Positions 47,651 to 56,276 of a stretch of DNA of 64,000 nt are shown piece by piece. The DNA comes from Actinomycetota bacterium (GTDB taxonomy: Bacteria > Actinomycetota > Actinomycetes > S36-B12): NCBI GenBank assembly GCA_016717115.1, contig JADKGE010000005.1, positions 1-64,000 of the forward strand, read 5' to 3'. The translations under genes and the position numbers were made by a program. Position 1 is the stretch's first letter, and each line of letters begins with the position of its first letter. Below the pieces are notes generated by a model that saw nothing but the letters and a program-made list of their open reading frames with translations, had not been told where the DNA came from and did not search any database.

Positions 47651-48817
47651 GTGCAGACCTCAGCCATCATCGACATCGGCATCGGACTCGTGTTCGTCTT
47701 CGCCGTGACCGCGGCGCTCAGCACAGTGATAACCGAGCTGATCTCGCGATTCCTAGGACTGCGAGGCCAGTTCCTGCTTCGAGGCCTGCGCGAGCTCGTC
47801 GACGGCGACAGTGATCGGGCGACCGACCTGAAGGATGCGAAGGATCTGTACGACCGCTTCATCAAGCTCCACGACGGGTCCAAGGCCGATCGCAAGGACG
47901 AGGCGGAGACGTTGACGGCGACCGGCGTCCTGCTCGGCGGGCCCCTCCTTCGCAATACCGGGATGGTCGGGCAGATCGAGGAACGATCGTTGTCCATCGG
48001 GCAGGCGAAGCCGCGGCTGGGGAATGCCTACCGCCCGTCGACGGTCACGACGACGGACCAGGCGCGTGACTGGCTGCACCGAACCCGGCGTTCGCTGCCT
48101 GCCTACGTCTCGTCGCAGTCCTTCGCCCAGGCCGTCATCGACCTTCTCGTGCCGGACGCCACGGGCAAGACGACCATGGCCGTCATCCGGGCGGGCGTGG
48201 ACCAGCTACCGAACAGCCTGGGCACGCTGAAGAGGTCGCTCCAGACCCTCGTCAAGAGCGCGGGCGACGACGTGGACGAGTTCCGGCTCTCCGTGGAACG
48301 TTGGTACGACGACCATATGGAACGTGTCTCTGGCTGGTACAAGAGACACGTCGCGAAGATCACCATCGTGATCGGCGCCCTGCTCGTCGTCTTCCTCAAC
48401 CTCAACGCCATCGACATCTCCCGCACGCTCTACTCCGATGCCGACGTTCGCGCCGCCGTAAGTGCCATGGCCATCGAATCCACCGACTGTCCCACAGACA
48501 CGACGGACGACGACGCCAACGAGAAGTGTCTGGCCGACCTGCAGGCGAGGCTCGCGAAGGCCGCGACGGCGGGGCTGCCGATCGGATGGGCCACCGTGGC
48601 GGAGTGCCGGGATGCGGGCTCGGACTGCAACTGGCTCGAGGCGCACGGCATCCTCGATGAGGACCAAGGCCTCACGTGGCGACCGGTTCTGCTGCTGCTC
48701 GGCTTCCTGATCACGATCACCGCCCTCGTGCCCGGAGCCCGCTTCTGGTTCGACCTGCTGGGCAAGTTGGGCAGCCTCTCCAGCAGCGGTCCCAAGCCCA
48801 CCTCGACGACCCCGTAG
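47651..48817 (+). CDS. Membrane protein of unknown function, 388 residues
   Basis: GTG start behind AGAGAGGA. An N-terminal helix (IGIGLVFVFAVTAALSTVITELI) leads directly to SRFLGLRGQFLLRGLRELVDGDSD. A soluble part of about 200 residues contains NTGMVGQIEERSLSIG and LPAYVSSQSFAQAVIDLLVPDA. A second helix (ITIVIGALLVVFLNLNAIDI) is near 240. An extracytoplasmic loop with three or four cysteines and a final helix (VLLLLGFLITITALVPGARFW) end in a FDLLGKLGSLSSSGPKP tail. The pattern recurs in bacterial proteins of unknown function. It precedes the Hcp/tail sheath region but no direct link is evident. Confidence 0.72.
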   Translation: MQTSAIIDIGIGLVFVFAVTAALSTVITELISRFLGLRGQFLLRGLRELVDGDSDRATDLKDAKDLYDRFIKLHDGSKADRKDEAETLTATGVLLGGPLLRNTGMVGQIEERSLSIGQAKPRLGNAYRPSTVTTTDQARDWLHRTRRSLPAYVSSQSFAQAVIDLLVPDATGKTTMAVIRAGVDQLPNSLGTLKRSLQTLVKSAGDDVDEFRLSVERWYDDHMERVSGWYKRHVAKITIVIGALLVVFLNLNAIDISRTLYSDADVRAAVSAMAIESTDCPTDTTDDDANEKCLADLQARLAKAATAGLPIGWATVAECRDAGSDCNWLEAHGILDEDQGLTWRPVLLLLGFLITITALVPGARFWFDLLGKLGSLSSSGPKPTSTTP

Positions 48818-48893
48818 CGGCGCGCGCCCACACTCCCCCGCACGCATCACGACGCCTTCGACCCGGATGTCAGGCCCCGGGCGACGGCGGCGC

Positions 48894-49436
48894 CTAGCTC
48901 AGGAATCCCAGAATCGCGGACTGCTGGTTGAAGGCGACATGCCGTCCACTGGTGAAGGGGTACGCAGCCGTCACCGTGATGGCCGAGCATCCCGCGAACT
49001 TCTCCGTTTGGAGGAAGGAACTGCTGGCCCCGTAGGCGGCGTAGCCGAGCCCACCGGAGTCAGCCGGGTCCATGGGCTTGAACGGGTTGGTCAGCTTGAC
49101 GGACAGCAGCTGGCGCCCGGTCTCGCAGGCAACGTCGAACTTCACCGAATAGGCGGAGTAGCCCGAGCCGCCGCTCACCCCGTTCGTTACCAGTGCGCTG
49201 ACATTCAGGTAGACGCTGCGCGGCTTCGCGGTGGCCAGTCCGGCTACATCGAAGGTCCACGTCGCGGTCTGGCCGGCACCACGTACCCAGTTCCAGCCGG
49301 AGATGTCCGCGCCGTTGGACGTGTACGAGCTTGCGCCGAGTGCACCCGCCGACGCCCAAGCGGGCCCGGGAACCAGTACCAGTGCGAGCATCGTGGCAAT
49401 CGCCACCAGGATGCCTTGAATGGATGTGCGTTTCAT
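48894..49436 (-). CDS. Small secreted beta-rich protein
   Basis: 180 residues behind AGGTGGAGG. Signal peptide (GILVAIATMLALVLVPGPAWA). The mature part is strand-rich with many Gly, Ser and Tyr (LGASSYTSNGADISGWNW, TATWTFDVAGL, RSVYLNVSALVTNGVSGGSGYSAY) and two cysteines (DVACETG, FAGCSAI). Probably a compact beta-sandwich outside the cell. No family recognised. Confidence 0.68.
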   Translation of the reverse strand: MKRTSIQGILVAIATMLALVLVPGPAWASAGALGASSYTSNGADISGWNWVRGAGQTATWTFDVAGLATAKPRSVYLNVSALVTNGVSGGSGYSAYSVKFDVACETGRQLLSVKLTNPFKPMDPADSGGLGYAAYGASSSFLQTEKFAGCSAITVTAAYPFTSGRHVAFNQQSAILGFLS

Positions 49437-49616
49437 GACCTCCACCTCTCTCAGGCGATCGTTCACCCGAGGGACGATGGACATGCACTCCGATCCGGGA
49501 GCGCCACCGCCCCTCGACTCCCACGATCCGCCCCTTTTCACGGCAATGCCGGGCGTGAGCTGCCCGTGACCGTGCACTGCACGGTCACGGGAACTCATCG
49601 GCAGGGCCGCTTCGGA

Positions 49617-49853
49617 CTACTGCCCGAATACCCGAGCGCCGTAGGTGAGGCAGACGCCCGCAGCGGTGGCGAGAAGGAACACTCCGGTGAGGACCACAGC
49701 GACGACCCGCGTGGTTCGCGAGTGCCGGCCCGGCATCGACGGAGGCAGGTACGTGATCGGGAGAGCCGATGACCCCCGTAGATCGAGCCAGTGCGGGTCG
49801 ATCTCGGCAGTGGTGTCCGCAGCAGGGACCTGCGAGTAGGCGTCAGCGGGCAT
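49617..49853 (-). CDS. Small single-pass membrane protein
   Basis: 78 residues. A Pro-containing cytoplasmic N-terminus (AEIDPHWLDLRGSS) precedes RHSRTTR and one membrane helix (VVAVVLTGVFLLATAAGVCLTYGA) close to the C-terminus. No family recognised. It lies between two secreted-protein genes on the same strand. Confidence 0.6.
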   Translation of the reverse strand: MPADAYSQVPAADTTAEIDPHWLDLRGSSALPITYLPPSMPGRHSRTTRVVAVVLTGVFLLATAAGVCLTYGARVFGQ

Positions 49854-49906
49854 GGATTCAGTCTGCGCCCACAGAGGCCGACCGACAAGTGGAGCACCCG
49901 CGTCGA

Positions 49907-50524
49907 TCAGCAGAGCTTCGGCAGCCCGCGGAACGACTGATCGAAGGCATCATGCGCGAGCGTCACCTTTGCCGGAAGCGGCTCGGTCAACGAGGCCCAT
50001 CCCTGGATGTCCGCCCCCGTCAGGGCCTGATAGGCGCTGATGAAGGTGGAGGCGAATACGCCAGACCAGTGCTCCTTGTAGAGGCTGCGAATCTTCGCGA
50101 CACGCGCCTTGACGTACGAGTGGTGCTTTCGCGGGACCGAGCTACGCAACTGGCCGCTGAGCCGGAGAAGCTCACTGAGGTCGGCCTGCATTTCGCGGGC
50201 CTGGAAGTCCCTCACCCTCTTCAGGTCGTCCTGGGCCACCTCCTTCTGCATCTCCAGTACCTCGAGGTCGCTCGGGTCGCTGGAACCCAGCATCTGGCTC
50301 ATCGCCTCGGCGACCGCGTCACCCGACTCCTTCTGAGCGCCTGCCCATGTCTCCATGGCGCCCCATAGGTCCGCGATTCGCTGGACGGATACCTCGCAGA
50401 GGGGGTTGCGTTGGGGCCGGTCGGAACCCGCCATCGAACCTGCCGCTGGCGGAGCCGAGACAAGGCCCACTGCCACAGCCAGGGCAGTGGCGAAAACGAT
50501 GGCGACCCTGCTTCTGGCTTTCAT
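49907..50524 (-). CDS. Secreted helical protein of unknown function
   Basis: 205 residues. A signal peptide (VAIVFATALAVAVGLVSAPPA) is followed by an almost entirely helical, charged body (EMQKEVAQDDLKRVRDFQAREMQADL, SELLRLSGQLRSS, KARVAKIRSLYKEHW) with coiled-coil character. Cysteines near each end (NPLCEVSV, LPKLC) could close a disulfide. No enzyme motif seen. Confidence 0.66.
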   Translation of the reverse strand: MKARSRVAIVFATALAVAVGLVSAPPAAGSMAGSDRPQRNPLCEVSVQRIADLWGAMETWAGAQKESGDAVAEAMSQMLGSSDPSDLEVLEMQKEVAQDDLKRVRDFQAREMQADLSELLRLSGQLRSSVPRKHHSYVKARVAKIRSLYKEHWSGVFASTFISAYQALTGADIQGWASLTEPLPAKVTLAHDAFDQSFRGLPKLC

Positions 50525-50666
50525 CGACGACCCCCTCGTCCGGGTCCTGCACCCACACTCAGGACCGGTTCAACGGTACGGCCGATCGGCGCCCGATGTG
50601 GCCCCGACAGGGGGCAGGTCGATCCGGGGGACGTCCGTTGAGCCACGCCATCGCGTCGTGGACCGG

Positions 50667-50807
50667 TCAGTCGTCGAGGATCCCGCTCCCCGGCGGCAGG
50701 GGCACGACCAACTCACCGCAGTCTCGGCACTGAACCATGTCCACGTCACCCTGCGACGAGTCATGCCCGGCGTGCCCGCAGTACTCGCATACGTAGTCGA
50801 CTCCCAT
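50667..50807 (-). CDS. Small zinc-ribbon protein
   Basis: 46 residues. VCEYCGHAGHD and VQCRDCGELVVPLP form two CxxC knuckles 18 residues apart, a rubredoxin/zinc-ribbon layout that would bind one Zn. The remainder is an acidic start and an LPPGSGILDD tail. No strong ribosome binding site. It is close to, and divergent from, the Hcp gene, with 124 bases between the starts. Confidence 0.6.
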   Translation of the reverse strand: MGVDYVCEYCGHAGHDSSQGDVDMVQCRDCGELVVPLPPGSGILDD

Positions 50808-50931
50808 GTTCCGAGTATCGACCCGCCGTCCTACACCTGCCCCCGATGAGCGGCAAGAACGCCCGGCGTCCTGACCCCTTCGTCGCGTAGCCTGCGACTG
50901 TGGCGGTCGGCGAACGACGAGGAGAGCAGCG

Positions 50932-51423
50932 ATGAGCATCGACATGTTCCTGAAGGTCGATGGACTGGACGGTGAGAGCGCTGACCAGAAGCACGCGAAG
51001 TGGATCGGCGTGCTGAGCTTCGCCCACCAGGTCTCGCAGGCCGCGGCTAAGGAGACCGGCACCGGCGGTCGCACCCGAAGGGGTGCCGCCGACTTCCAGA
51101 ACCTGGAAGTGGTCAAGTACCTCGACGCCGCAACTCCCGACTTGAACATGTGGTGTGCCGCCGGCGAGCACATCAAGAAGGTCAAGCTCGAACTGTGCGA
51201 GTCCAACGGGGAGCGCCGCCCGTACATGAGGTACGTCCTGGAGAACGCATCAATCATGTCGGTGGCGCCATCGGGCACTTCGGGCGACGGCTCCCGACCC
51301 CTCGAGACCGTCACGTTCTCCTACGCGAGGATCACCTGGGAGTACACGCCCTTCGACGGCATCGGCCGGGCAGGCAACCCGATCGTCCGCTCGTGGGATC
51401 TGACCACCGGCAAGCCCGCCTAG
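50932..51423 (+). CDS. Hcp-like tube protein (DUF796 / type VI tube family)
   Basis: 163 residues behind GAGGAGAG. The opening SIDMFLKVDGLDGESADQKHAKWIGVLSFAHQVSQ is the Hcp family signature (xxYLKIDGIxGEsxxxxHxxWIxVxSF). It continues with AADFQNLEVVKYLDAATPDLNMW and the beta-barrel strands IKKVKLELCES, YMRYVLENASIMSVA, LETVTFSYARITWEYTP. Hcp hexamers stack into the inner tube of contractile injection systems and also occur as free secreted rings. The tail sheath gene follows 13 bases later. No other injection-system gene is in the window. Confidence 0.88.
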   Translation: MSIDMFLKVDGLDGESADQKHAKWIGVLSFAHQVSQAAAKETGTGGRTRRGAADFQNLEVVKYLDAATPDLNMWCAAGEHIKKVKLELCESNGERRPYMRYVLENASIMSVAPSGTSGDGSRPLETVTFSYARITWEYTPFDGIGRAGNPIVRSWDLTTGKPA

Positions 51424-51436
51424 TCCTCCCCGAGTC

Positions 51437-52966
51437 ATGCCCGTGCCCGACCCGTTCCCCGCGGTCCACGTCGACGAGCAGCCGTCCGAGCGGCGTGCGG
51501 TCGAGCGACTGCCCACGTCGATCGCGGCCTTCGTAGGGCGGGCCCTGCGCGGACCGCTGGACGATCCGGTGGCACTCAGCTCCTTCGCCGACTTCGAGCG
51601 GGTGTTCGGCGGGTTGTGGTCCGGCAGCCACCTCGGGTACTCCGTGCGCGGCTTCTTCGCGCAGGGCGGGCGGTCAGCCCTCGTCGTGCGCGTGCACGCC
51701 AGGCTCCCTCACGACACCGGCCGGCTCGCGGTTGGCACCCGAGCCAGCAGGCTGCGGCTGGCCGCTCGATCGCCGGGCACATGGGGGTCTCGACTCACCG
51801 CGATCGTCGACGACGACGTCGATGACCCGACTGACGCCGCTGCCTTCACCCTGTCGGTGATCGACACCGGGGCCGGCGTGCGGGAGGTGTTTCGCAGCGT
51901 CTCCTACGCCGCGGACTCGGCGAGACGCGTCGACACAGTCGTGAATGGGGAGTCAACCCTCGTGCGCGTGCTCACCCCGCTGCCCACCGCACCTCAAACG
52001 GCCTTCCCCGCTGAGAGCGTGACCTGGGCCGGCACCAACGACGGAGCCGACATCGGCGCCGTCAACCTCACCGCCCGTCGCGGCATGGCCGCGCGGCGCA
52101 AGGGTCTGTACGCGCTTGACCGGGCGGACGTCGTCAATCTCGTGGTCGTGCCGCCCTATCGCGGCGCCGGCCCGATCGGCGCGCGCGACGTCGACGCCCA
52201 CGTCATCGCTGCCACCCTCGACTACGCGACGTCACGGCGGGCCTTCGTCATCCTCGACCCGCCGAGCACATGGACGTCGGCCTCGCAGGCCCGTGCCGAA
52301 CTGACGGCAGCATTCCCGCCAGACCCCAACGGGGCCCTCTACTTCCCACGCATCGTCGAGGACGATCCCCTGCACCCGGGCCAGGGTGCCACGCTCGCGC
52401 CGTCGGGCGCCGTCGCCGGCATCTTCGCGCGCACGGACGCGAATCACGGGGTGTGGAAGGCCCCCGCGGGCCTCGACGCCACGCTCACCGGCGTCAGCGA
52501 GTTGGCCGTCTCGCTGAGCGCCGACCACGCCGGCATGCTGAACGCCGAGGGCCTGAACAGCCTGCGGGAGGTTCGGCCCGATCAGCCCGTCGTGTGGGGT
52601 GCCCGCACGCTCGCCGGCGCCGACCGGCTCGGCTCCGAGTGGAGGTACGTCCCCGTCCGGCGCCTGGCCCTTCTCATCGAGTCCAGCCTCGAGCGATCAC
52701 TTGCCTGGGCAGCATTCGAGCCGAACGACGAGACCACGCGAGCCACGCTGCGCGGAGTCATCGACGACTTCCTGCACTCGCTATGGAGCGACGGGGCGTT
52801 CCAGGGGACGACATCCGCCGAGGCCTTCTTCGTCCGCTGCGACGCGAGTACCACCACGCCGACCGACGTCGCCGGCGGCATCATCACGGCGATCGTCGGA
52901 TTCGCCCCGTTGAAGCCCGCGGAGTTCGTCGTCCTCACCCTGCGGCTTCACGCCGGCCCCGCCTGA
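51437..52966 (+). CDS. Phage-type contractile tail sheath protein
   Basis: 509 residues. The N-terminus FPAVHVDEQPSERRAVERLPTSIAAFVGRAL, then PVALSSFADFERVFGGLW and YSVRGFFAQGGRSALVVRV, is the tail sheath opening (VYVEEVPSG...GVPTSVAAFVG...). The C-terminal sheath domain is also clear: WRYVPVRRLALLIESSLERSLAWAAFEPNDETTRATLRGVI, FLHSLWSDGAF and AEAFFVRCDASTTTPTDVAGG. The middle is a 200-residue variable domain with LYALDRADVVNLVVVPPY. Length and order are normal for a complete sheath subunit that contracts around an inner tube. It directly follows the Hcp-like gene, so together they could build a tube and sheath. Confidence 0.9.
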   Translation: MPVPDPFPAVHVDEQPSERRAVERLPTSIAAFVGRALRGPLDDPVALSSFADFERVFGGLWSGSHLGYSVRGFFAQGGRSALVVRVHARLPHDTGRLAVGTRASRLRLAARSPGTWGSRLTAIVDDDVDDPTDAAAFTLSVIDTGAGVREVFRSVSYAADSARRVDTVVNGESTLVRVLTPLPTAPQTAFPAESVTWAGTNDGADIGAVNLTARRGMAARRKGLYALDRADVVNLVVVPPYRGAGPIGARDVDAHVIAATLDYATSRRAFVILDPPSTWTSASQARAELTAAFPPDPNGALYFPRIVEDDPLHPGQGATLAPSGAVAGIFARTDANHGVWKAPAGLDATLTGVSELAVSLSADHAGMLNAEGLNSLREVRPDQPVVWGARTLAGADRLGSEWRYVPVRRLALLIESSLERSLAWAAFEPNDETTRATLRGVIDDFLHSLWSDGAFQGTTSAEAFFVRCDASTTTPTDVAGGIITAIVGFAPLKPAEFVVLTLRLHAGPA

Positions 52967-53124
52967 CCGGGTCCTACCGACCCGACCTCAGTCCCTGACC
53001 GGAGCGATTGCCGGTACGCCGATTCACTCGACCGGCCCGCAGCCGCAGCCCACCGGCACCGACTGAAGACACCCCGCTGAACTAGGGTGTAGCCCAGTCG
53101 CTTGGCCTTCGGGGGAAACGTCAC

Positions 53125-54540
53125 ATGAGTCTCGTCGCGTACGTCCGAAGGACGTCGGCCGTTGCAATTGCCGCCCTGGCCCTCACGGCCGCGCTCCTCG
53201 TCGGTGAGGCATCACCGGCCGTCTCAGCGCCAGAAAGAACGCTCTCCTTCGTCACGTGGAACGTCTGCAAGCTCGACTGCTCTTCCCCCGCACCTTCGTG
53301 GTCGGTTCGGCGAGACCGCGTCGCGCGAGTGATCAACGAGCCGGGCGCCGACGTCGTCTCGGTGAACGAGGCGACCGACTGGGGCTTCGGCTCTCGCACG
53401 CAGTGGGAGGACATCCAGAGCCTGGCCGCACCCGGTGGCTACGCCACTCCCCTCATTGAAGATGATCGGTGCATCCAGCGGGGTTGCACCCACACCGCCC
53501 GCCTGCTGATCAGGTCGTCCACCGTGCAGCAGCTCGACTTCGATGGCCAGCCGAGCGCCGGCTACTGGCGGGTGGGCGATATCGCGCCGGGAGCGGCCTG
53601 GGACGCGGACCGTCAGGTCGCCTGGGCATTCCTGAAGGGGGCCAACGACACCGGACCGTTCTTCGTCATCGGCGTGCACCTGTCAACAGACAAGGGGCCC
53701 GCGGGCGAGGCGCATCGGGTGGCCTTCGGCAAGGCGGCCGCCGGATGGGCCGAGCAGATGACGGCTTCTCGAGGCCTGGCGGGCGCGCCCGTCGTCCTCA
53801 TCGGCGACTTCAACTCCAACGACCTGCGCCAGCCCAAGGGCGTGCAGCAGGTTCTCCGCAGCCACGGCTGGAAGGACGCCGCGAACGCCCCGGTCCGCCG
53901 CAACGCCGACATCAACACCGTCAACTACTCCAGCACCGACCTGTCCGGATGGCCCAGGCGCCCGTTCCGCGTCAGCGGACGGCAGGCGAGCCGGCTCGAC
54001 TACATCATGTATCGCGGGCCGGCGAAGGCGATCACGTACGAGGTGGTCGCGTACCTCAACCCGAACGGGACGTACAGACCGGAGTACCAGGGCAGCGACC
54101 ACCAGATGGTGAAGGCTCGCCTGCGGTTCGCTGGCTACTCGATGCCCGACGTCGGCACGCTGCCCGCGGTCACGGCTCCCGTGCCGGCCAACGATTCAGC
54201 GGCGGGCGCCGGCCCGGGAACACCGATGACGAACGCTCCCGACGTTCAGCCCACGCCCGTACCCCTGCCCCCGGTTGCGAACCCCGCGGGGCCGCCCTTC
54301 TCGGAGCGCAGCATCTACGTGTTCGTCCCGACACGCTTGACGCAGACCTCGCTCAAGGGCCATTGGCGCGTGATCACCGCACGAAGCGACGGCACCCTGG
54401 TCGAGGCCCTTCTGGATGGCTCCTGGGTCTCGATCCCCTATCGGTACGACACGAAGGACGACGACCTGCTCCCCGACCCGAGGATGTTCGCGGCACGTGG
54501 CGGAGCGCTCGATCCGCTCGGTGGGGTCGTGAACATCTAG
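53125..54540 (+). CDS. Secreted endonuclease/exonuclease/phosphatase-family protein
   Basis: 471 residues with a signal peptide (VAIAALALTAALLVGEASPAVSA). The EEP fold is shown by LSFVTWNVCKLDC (metal-binding Asn), VVSVNEATDWG (Glu), VIGVHLSTDKG, VVLIGDFNSN (DxN), RLDYIMYRG and GSDHQMVKARL (the final Asp-His pair). It would cleave nucleic acid or phosphodiesters outside the cell. A Pro-rich linker (TPVPLPPVANPAGPP) leads to a roughly 80-residue C-terminal domain (YVFVPTRLTQTSLKGHWRVI, GSWVSIPYRYD) of unknown type. Probably transcribed alone. Confidence 0.87.
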   Translation: MSLVAYVRRTSAVAIAALALTAALLVGEASPAVSAPERTLSFVTWNVCKLDCSSPAPSWSVRRDRVARVINEPGADVVSVNEATDWGFGSRTQWEDIQSLAAPGGYATPLIEDDRCIQRGCTHTARLLIRSSTVQQLDFDGQPSAGYWRVGDIAPGAAWDADRQVAWAFLKGANDTGPFFVIGVHLSTDKGPAGEAHRVAFGKAAAGWAEQMTASRGLAGAPVVLIGDFNSNDLRQPKGVQQVLRSHGWKDAANAPVRRNADINTVNYSSTDLSGWPRRPFRVSGRQASRLDYIMYRGPAKAITYEVVAYLNPNGTYRPEYQGSDHQMVKARLRFAGYSMPDVGTLPAVTAPVPANDSAAGAGPGTPMTNAPDVQPTPVPLPPVANPAGPPFSERSIYVFVPTRLTQTSLKGHWRVITARSDGTLVEALLDGSWVSIPYRYDTKDDDLLPDPRMFAARGGALDPLGGVVNI

Positions 54541-54672
54541 CCCGATAGATGCCGTGGTCCGACCCTATCCGGGGATATATCCGAAATGTGGCCGCACCTG
54601 AGTTGCCCCTGCCCATGGCGCCGCGGAACATCGGGAGTGGGAAACATCGCCAGACGGTGGGTGATCTGCATC

Positions 54673-55479
54673 ATGTCCTCGGGACCGCCCCTTCGACACG
54701 CGCGCCTGCATCCTGCCCGAAGGCGAGTCGTCCGATCAGAGGCCGGGGCCACAGCAGTGGAGTACGGCCTCGTCGTGGGGCTCATCGCCGTCTCCCTCCT
54801 GACGGGCGCGGCCCTCGTGGGTTCTCGGGTCTCGGGGGTCCTGTCGTCTGCCGCCTGCTCTCTCGGGGCCGCGATCGGTGAGGCCTGTGATTCCACCTCA
54901 ACCTCTCCTGCCTCGCCCATGGTGCTCGCCGCGAGCGACTGGTGCCCACCCTCCACCAACGGGACCATCGTCTGCCGGGCCGTCGACAAGCTCAACACTG
55001 TCGCGTGGTCCAGCCCTGACGTCACGGTGGCGACCACCGCCGCACTCACCGGCACGAACTGGAACCAGCAGACGGGCACGGGTTCCAACGGGTACGGCCT
55101 GTGGTTGAGGGCCACGAGTACGCCGGGCTTCGGCGTGACATCCGGCTACACGTTCCAGGTCGATCCCGGCGCAGGTAGCCGCTTCGTGATCAAGGTATGG
55201 AACACCACGTCGACGAACAACGTCCTCAACCGCACCGAGACCACCCTCGGCATGGTCGGCTTCCCGCCAGGGTTCGACCCCACCGCCAGCAATCGCATAG
55301 CAGTGAGTCTCCTCGGCAACAGCCTCACGGCGTCCGTCAACGGGACCGCGGTCTTCACGAACTTCGACGTGGCGGCCGCATCCACGTCGAGAGGCAAGAC
55401 ACCTCCAGCCGGCACGCAGTACGGCGTACGAACGTGGGGCCAGGCTGGCCTGAGCATGGCCACCACGACGGTTGTCTAG
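54673..55479 (+). CDS. Flp/type IVb pilin-like protein with a large C-terminal domain
   Basis: 268 residues from ATG at 54673. After a basic start, SEAGATAVEYGLVVGLIAVSLL is a textbook Flp/type IVb prepilin leader: cleavage after Gly, then ATAVEYG and a hydrophobic helix. Ordinary Flp pilins end soon after this helix, but here about 190 more residues follow. The extra part is rich in Ser, Thr and Asn with strands like VTVATTAALTGTNW, YGLWLRATSTPGFGVTSGYTF, RFVIKVWNTTSTNNV and NRIAVSLLGNSLTASVNGTAVF, resembling a concanavalin-like beta-sandwich. No Tad assembly genes lie in the window. It may be a minor pilin carrying an adhesive tip domain. Confidence 0.78.
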   Translation: MSSGPPLRHARLHPARRRVVRSEAGATAVEYGLVVGLIAVSLLTGAALVGSRVSGVLSSAACSLGAAIGEACDSTSTSPASPMVLAASDWCPPSTNGTIVCRAVDKLNTVAWSSPDVTVATTAALTGTNWNQQTGTGSNGYGLWLRATSTPGFGVTSGYTFQVDPGAGSRFVIKVWNTTSTNNVLNRTETTLGMVGFPPGFDPTASNRIAVSLLGNSLTASVNGTAVFTNFDVAAASTSRGKTPPAGTQYGVRTWGQAGLSMATTTVV

Positions 55480-55538
55480 GGTCGATCGCCATCGCCTTCC
55501 CGCGAGACTTCAGGAGGGCGGGCTGCTTGACTTGCGGG

Positions 55539-56264
55539 ATGGATCATCGCCGACGCATCGTGATGCCCTCCGTCGCAACGCTGTTGCTTGCGTTGGCCGT
55601 TTCCTTGGCAACGGCGATGCCCGCCAACGCTGAACCGCCGTCGGCCGTCGAGGACGCGGTCCTGCTGCAAATCAACGATCTCGTCGGCGACTACGGACGG
55701 GTGGTGACCAGCTACTCCAACAGCCCCGGCCCCGGCGGTGCGCTCCCGTCCACCTGCAGCCCCCTGACCCAGGGAGCCCCAGATGTCATGGGCAAGGAAT
55801 CGTCGCGGGTCGTTCTCAACGACATCGAGTTCGCCGGCAGCCTCCGGTTCACGAGCACGATCTTCACGTACCCGACGTCGGACGAGGCGCGTGCGTCCTT
55901 CGACCAGATCGCGACTCGCACCGTCGCCTACTGCAACGGCGAGGCCACGTTGTCGGTCGGGGACGACGGTCTGTACGCGCCAGCCGCGCTCGCGAACACG
56001 GCCCGTCGCATGACGGCGCTGCCCTCACCGGTCGGATCCGTGCCCCGCTTCGCGAATGCCTCGAGCACGATCCTGCTCACCCCGAAGGACGTCCCTGTCG
56101 GATACACGAACGACTTCAGCTTCGCGGTGACCTTGGGTGTGGCCAACGCGGTCATCCAGGTGCAGGCGTACAAGGCGTCGCCCCTCTCGGCGGTGGAACG
56201 CGCCGACGTCGTGCGCGCAGGCAGGGCGGTCGCCATGCGCTACGCCACCGCACCCTGGAAGTAG
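55539..56264 (+). CDS. Secreted protein of unknown function
   Basis: 241 residues from ATG at 55539 (ATG at 55563 is an alternative). A signal peptide (MPSVATLLLALAVSLATAMPANA) is followed by VEDAVLLQINDLVGDYGRVVTSY, two cysteines (STCSPL, AYCNGEA), FTSTIFTYPTSDEARASFDQIA and a C-terminal VERADVVRAGRAVAMRYATAP. The layout (helix, Cys pair, FxYxTxxxA strand-helix, final helix) resembles extracytoplasmic PknH-like sensor domains of Actinomycetota, but the match is by eye only. Confidence 0.68.
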   Translation: MDHRRRIVMPSVATLLLALAVSLATAMPANAEPPSAVEDAVLLQINDLVGDYGRVVTSYSNSPGPGGALPSTCSPLTQGAPDVMGKESSRVVLNDIEFAGSLRFTSTIFTYPTSDEARASFDQIATRTVAYCNGEATLSVGDDGLYAPAALANTARRMTALPSPVGSVPRFANASSTILLTPKDVPVGYTNDFSFAVTLGVANAVIQVQAYKASPLSAVERADVVRAGRAVAMRYATAPWK

Positions 56265-56276
56265 GCCGCGGATTGG

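Noticed and set aside
50932..52966. Type VI secretion system or prophage
   Set aside because: Only the tube and sheath genes are present. No TssB/C, TssK, ClpV, VgrG, baseplate, capsid, terminase or integrase gene was seen in the window.
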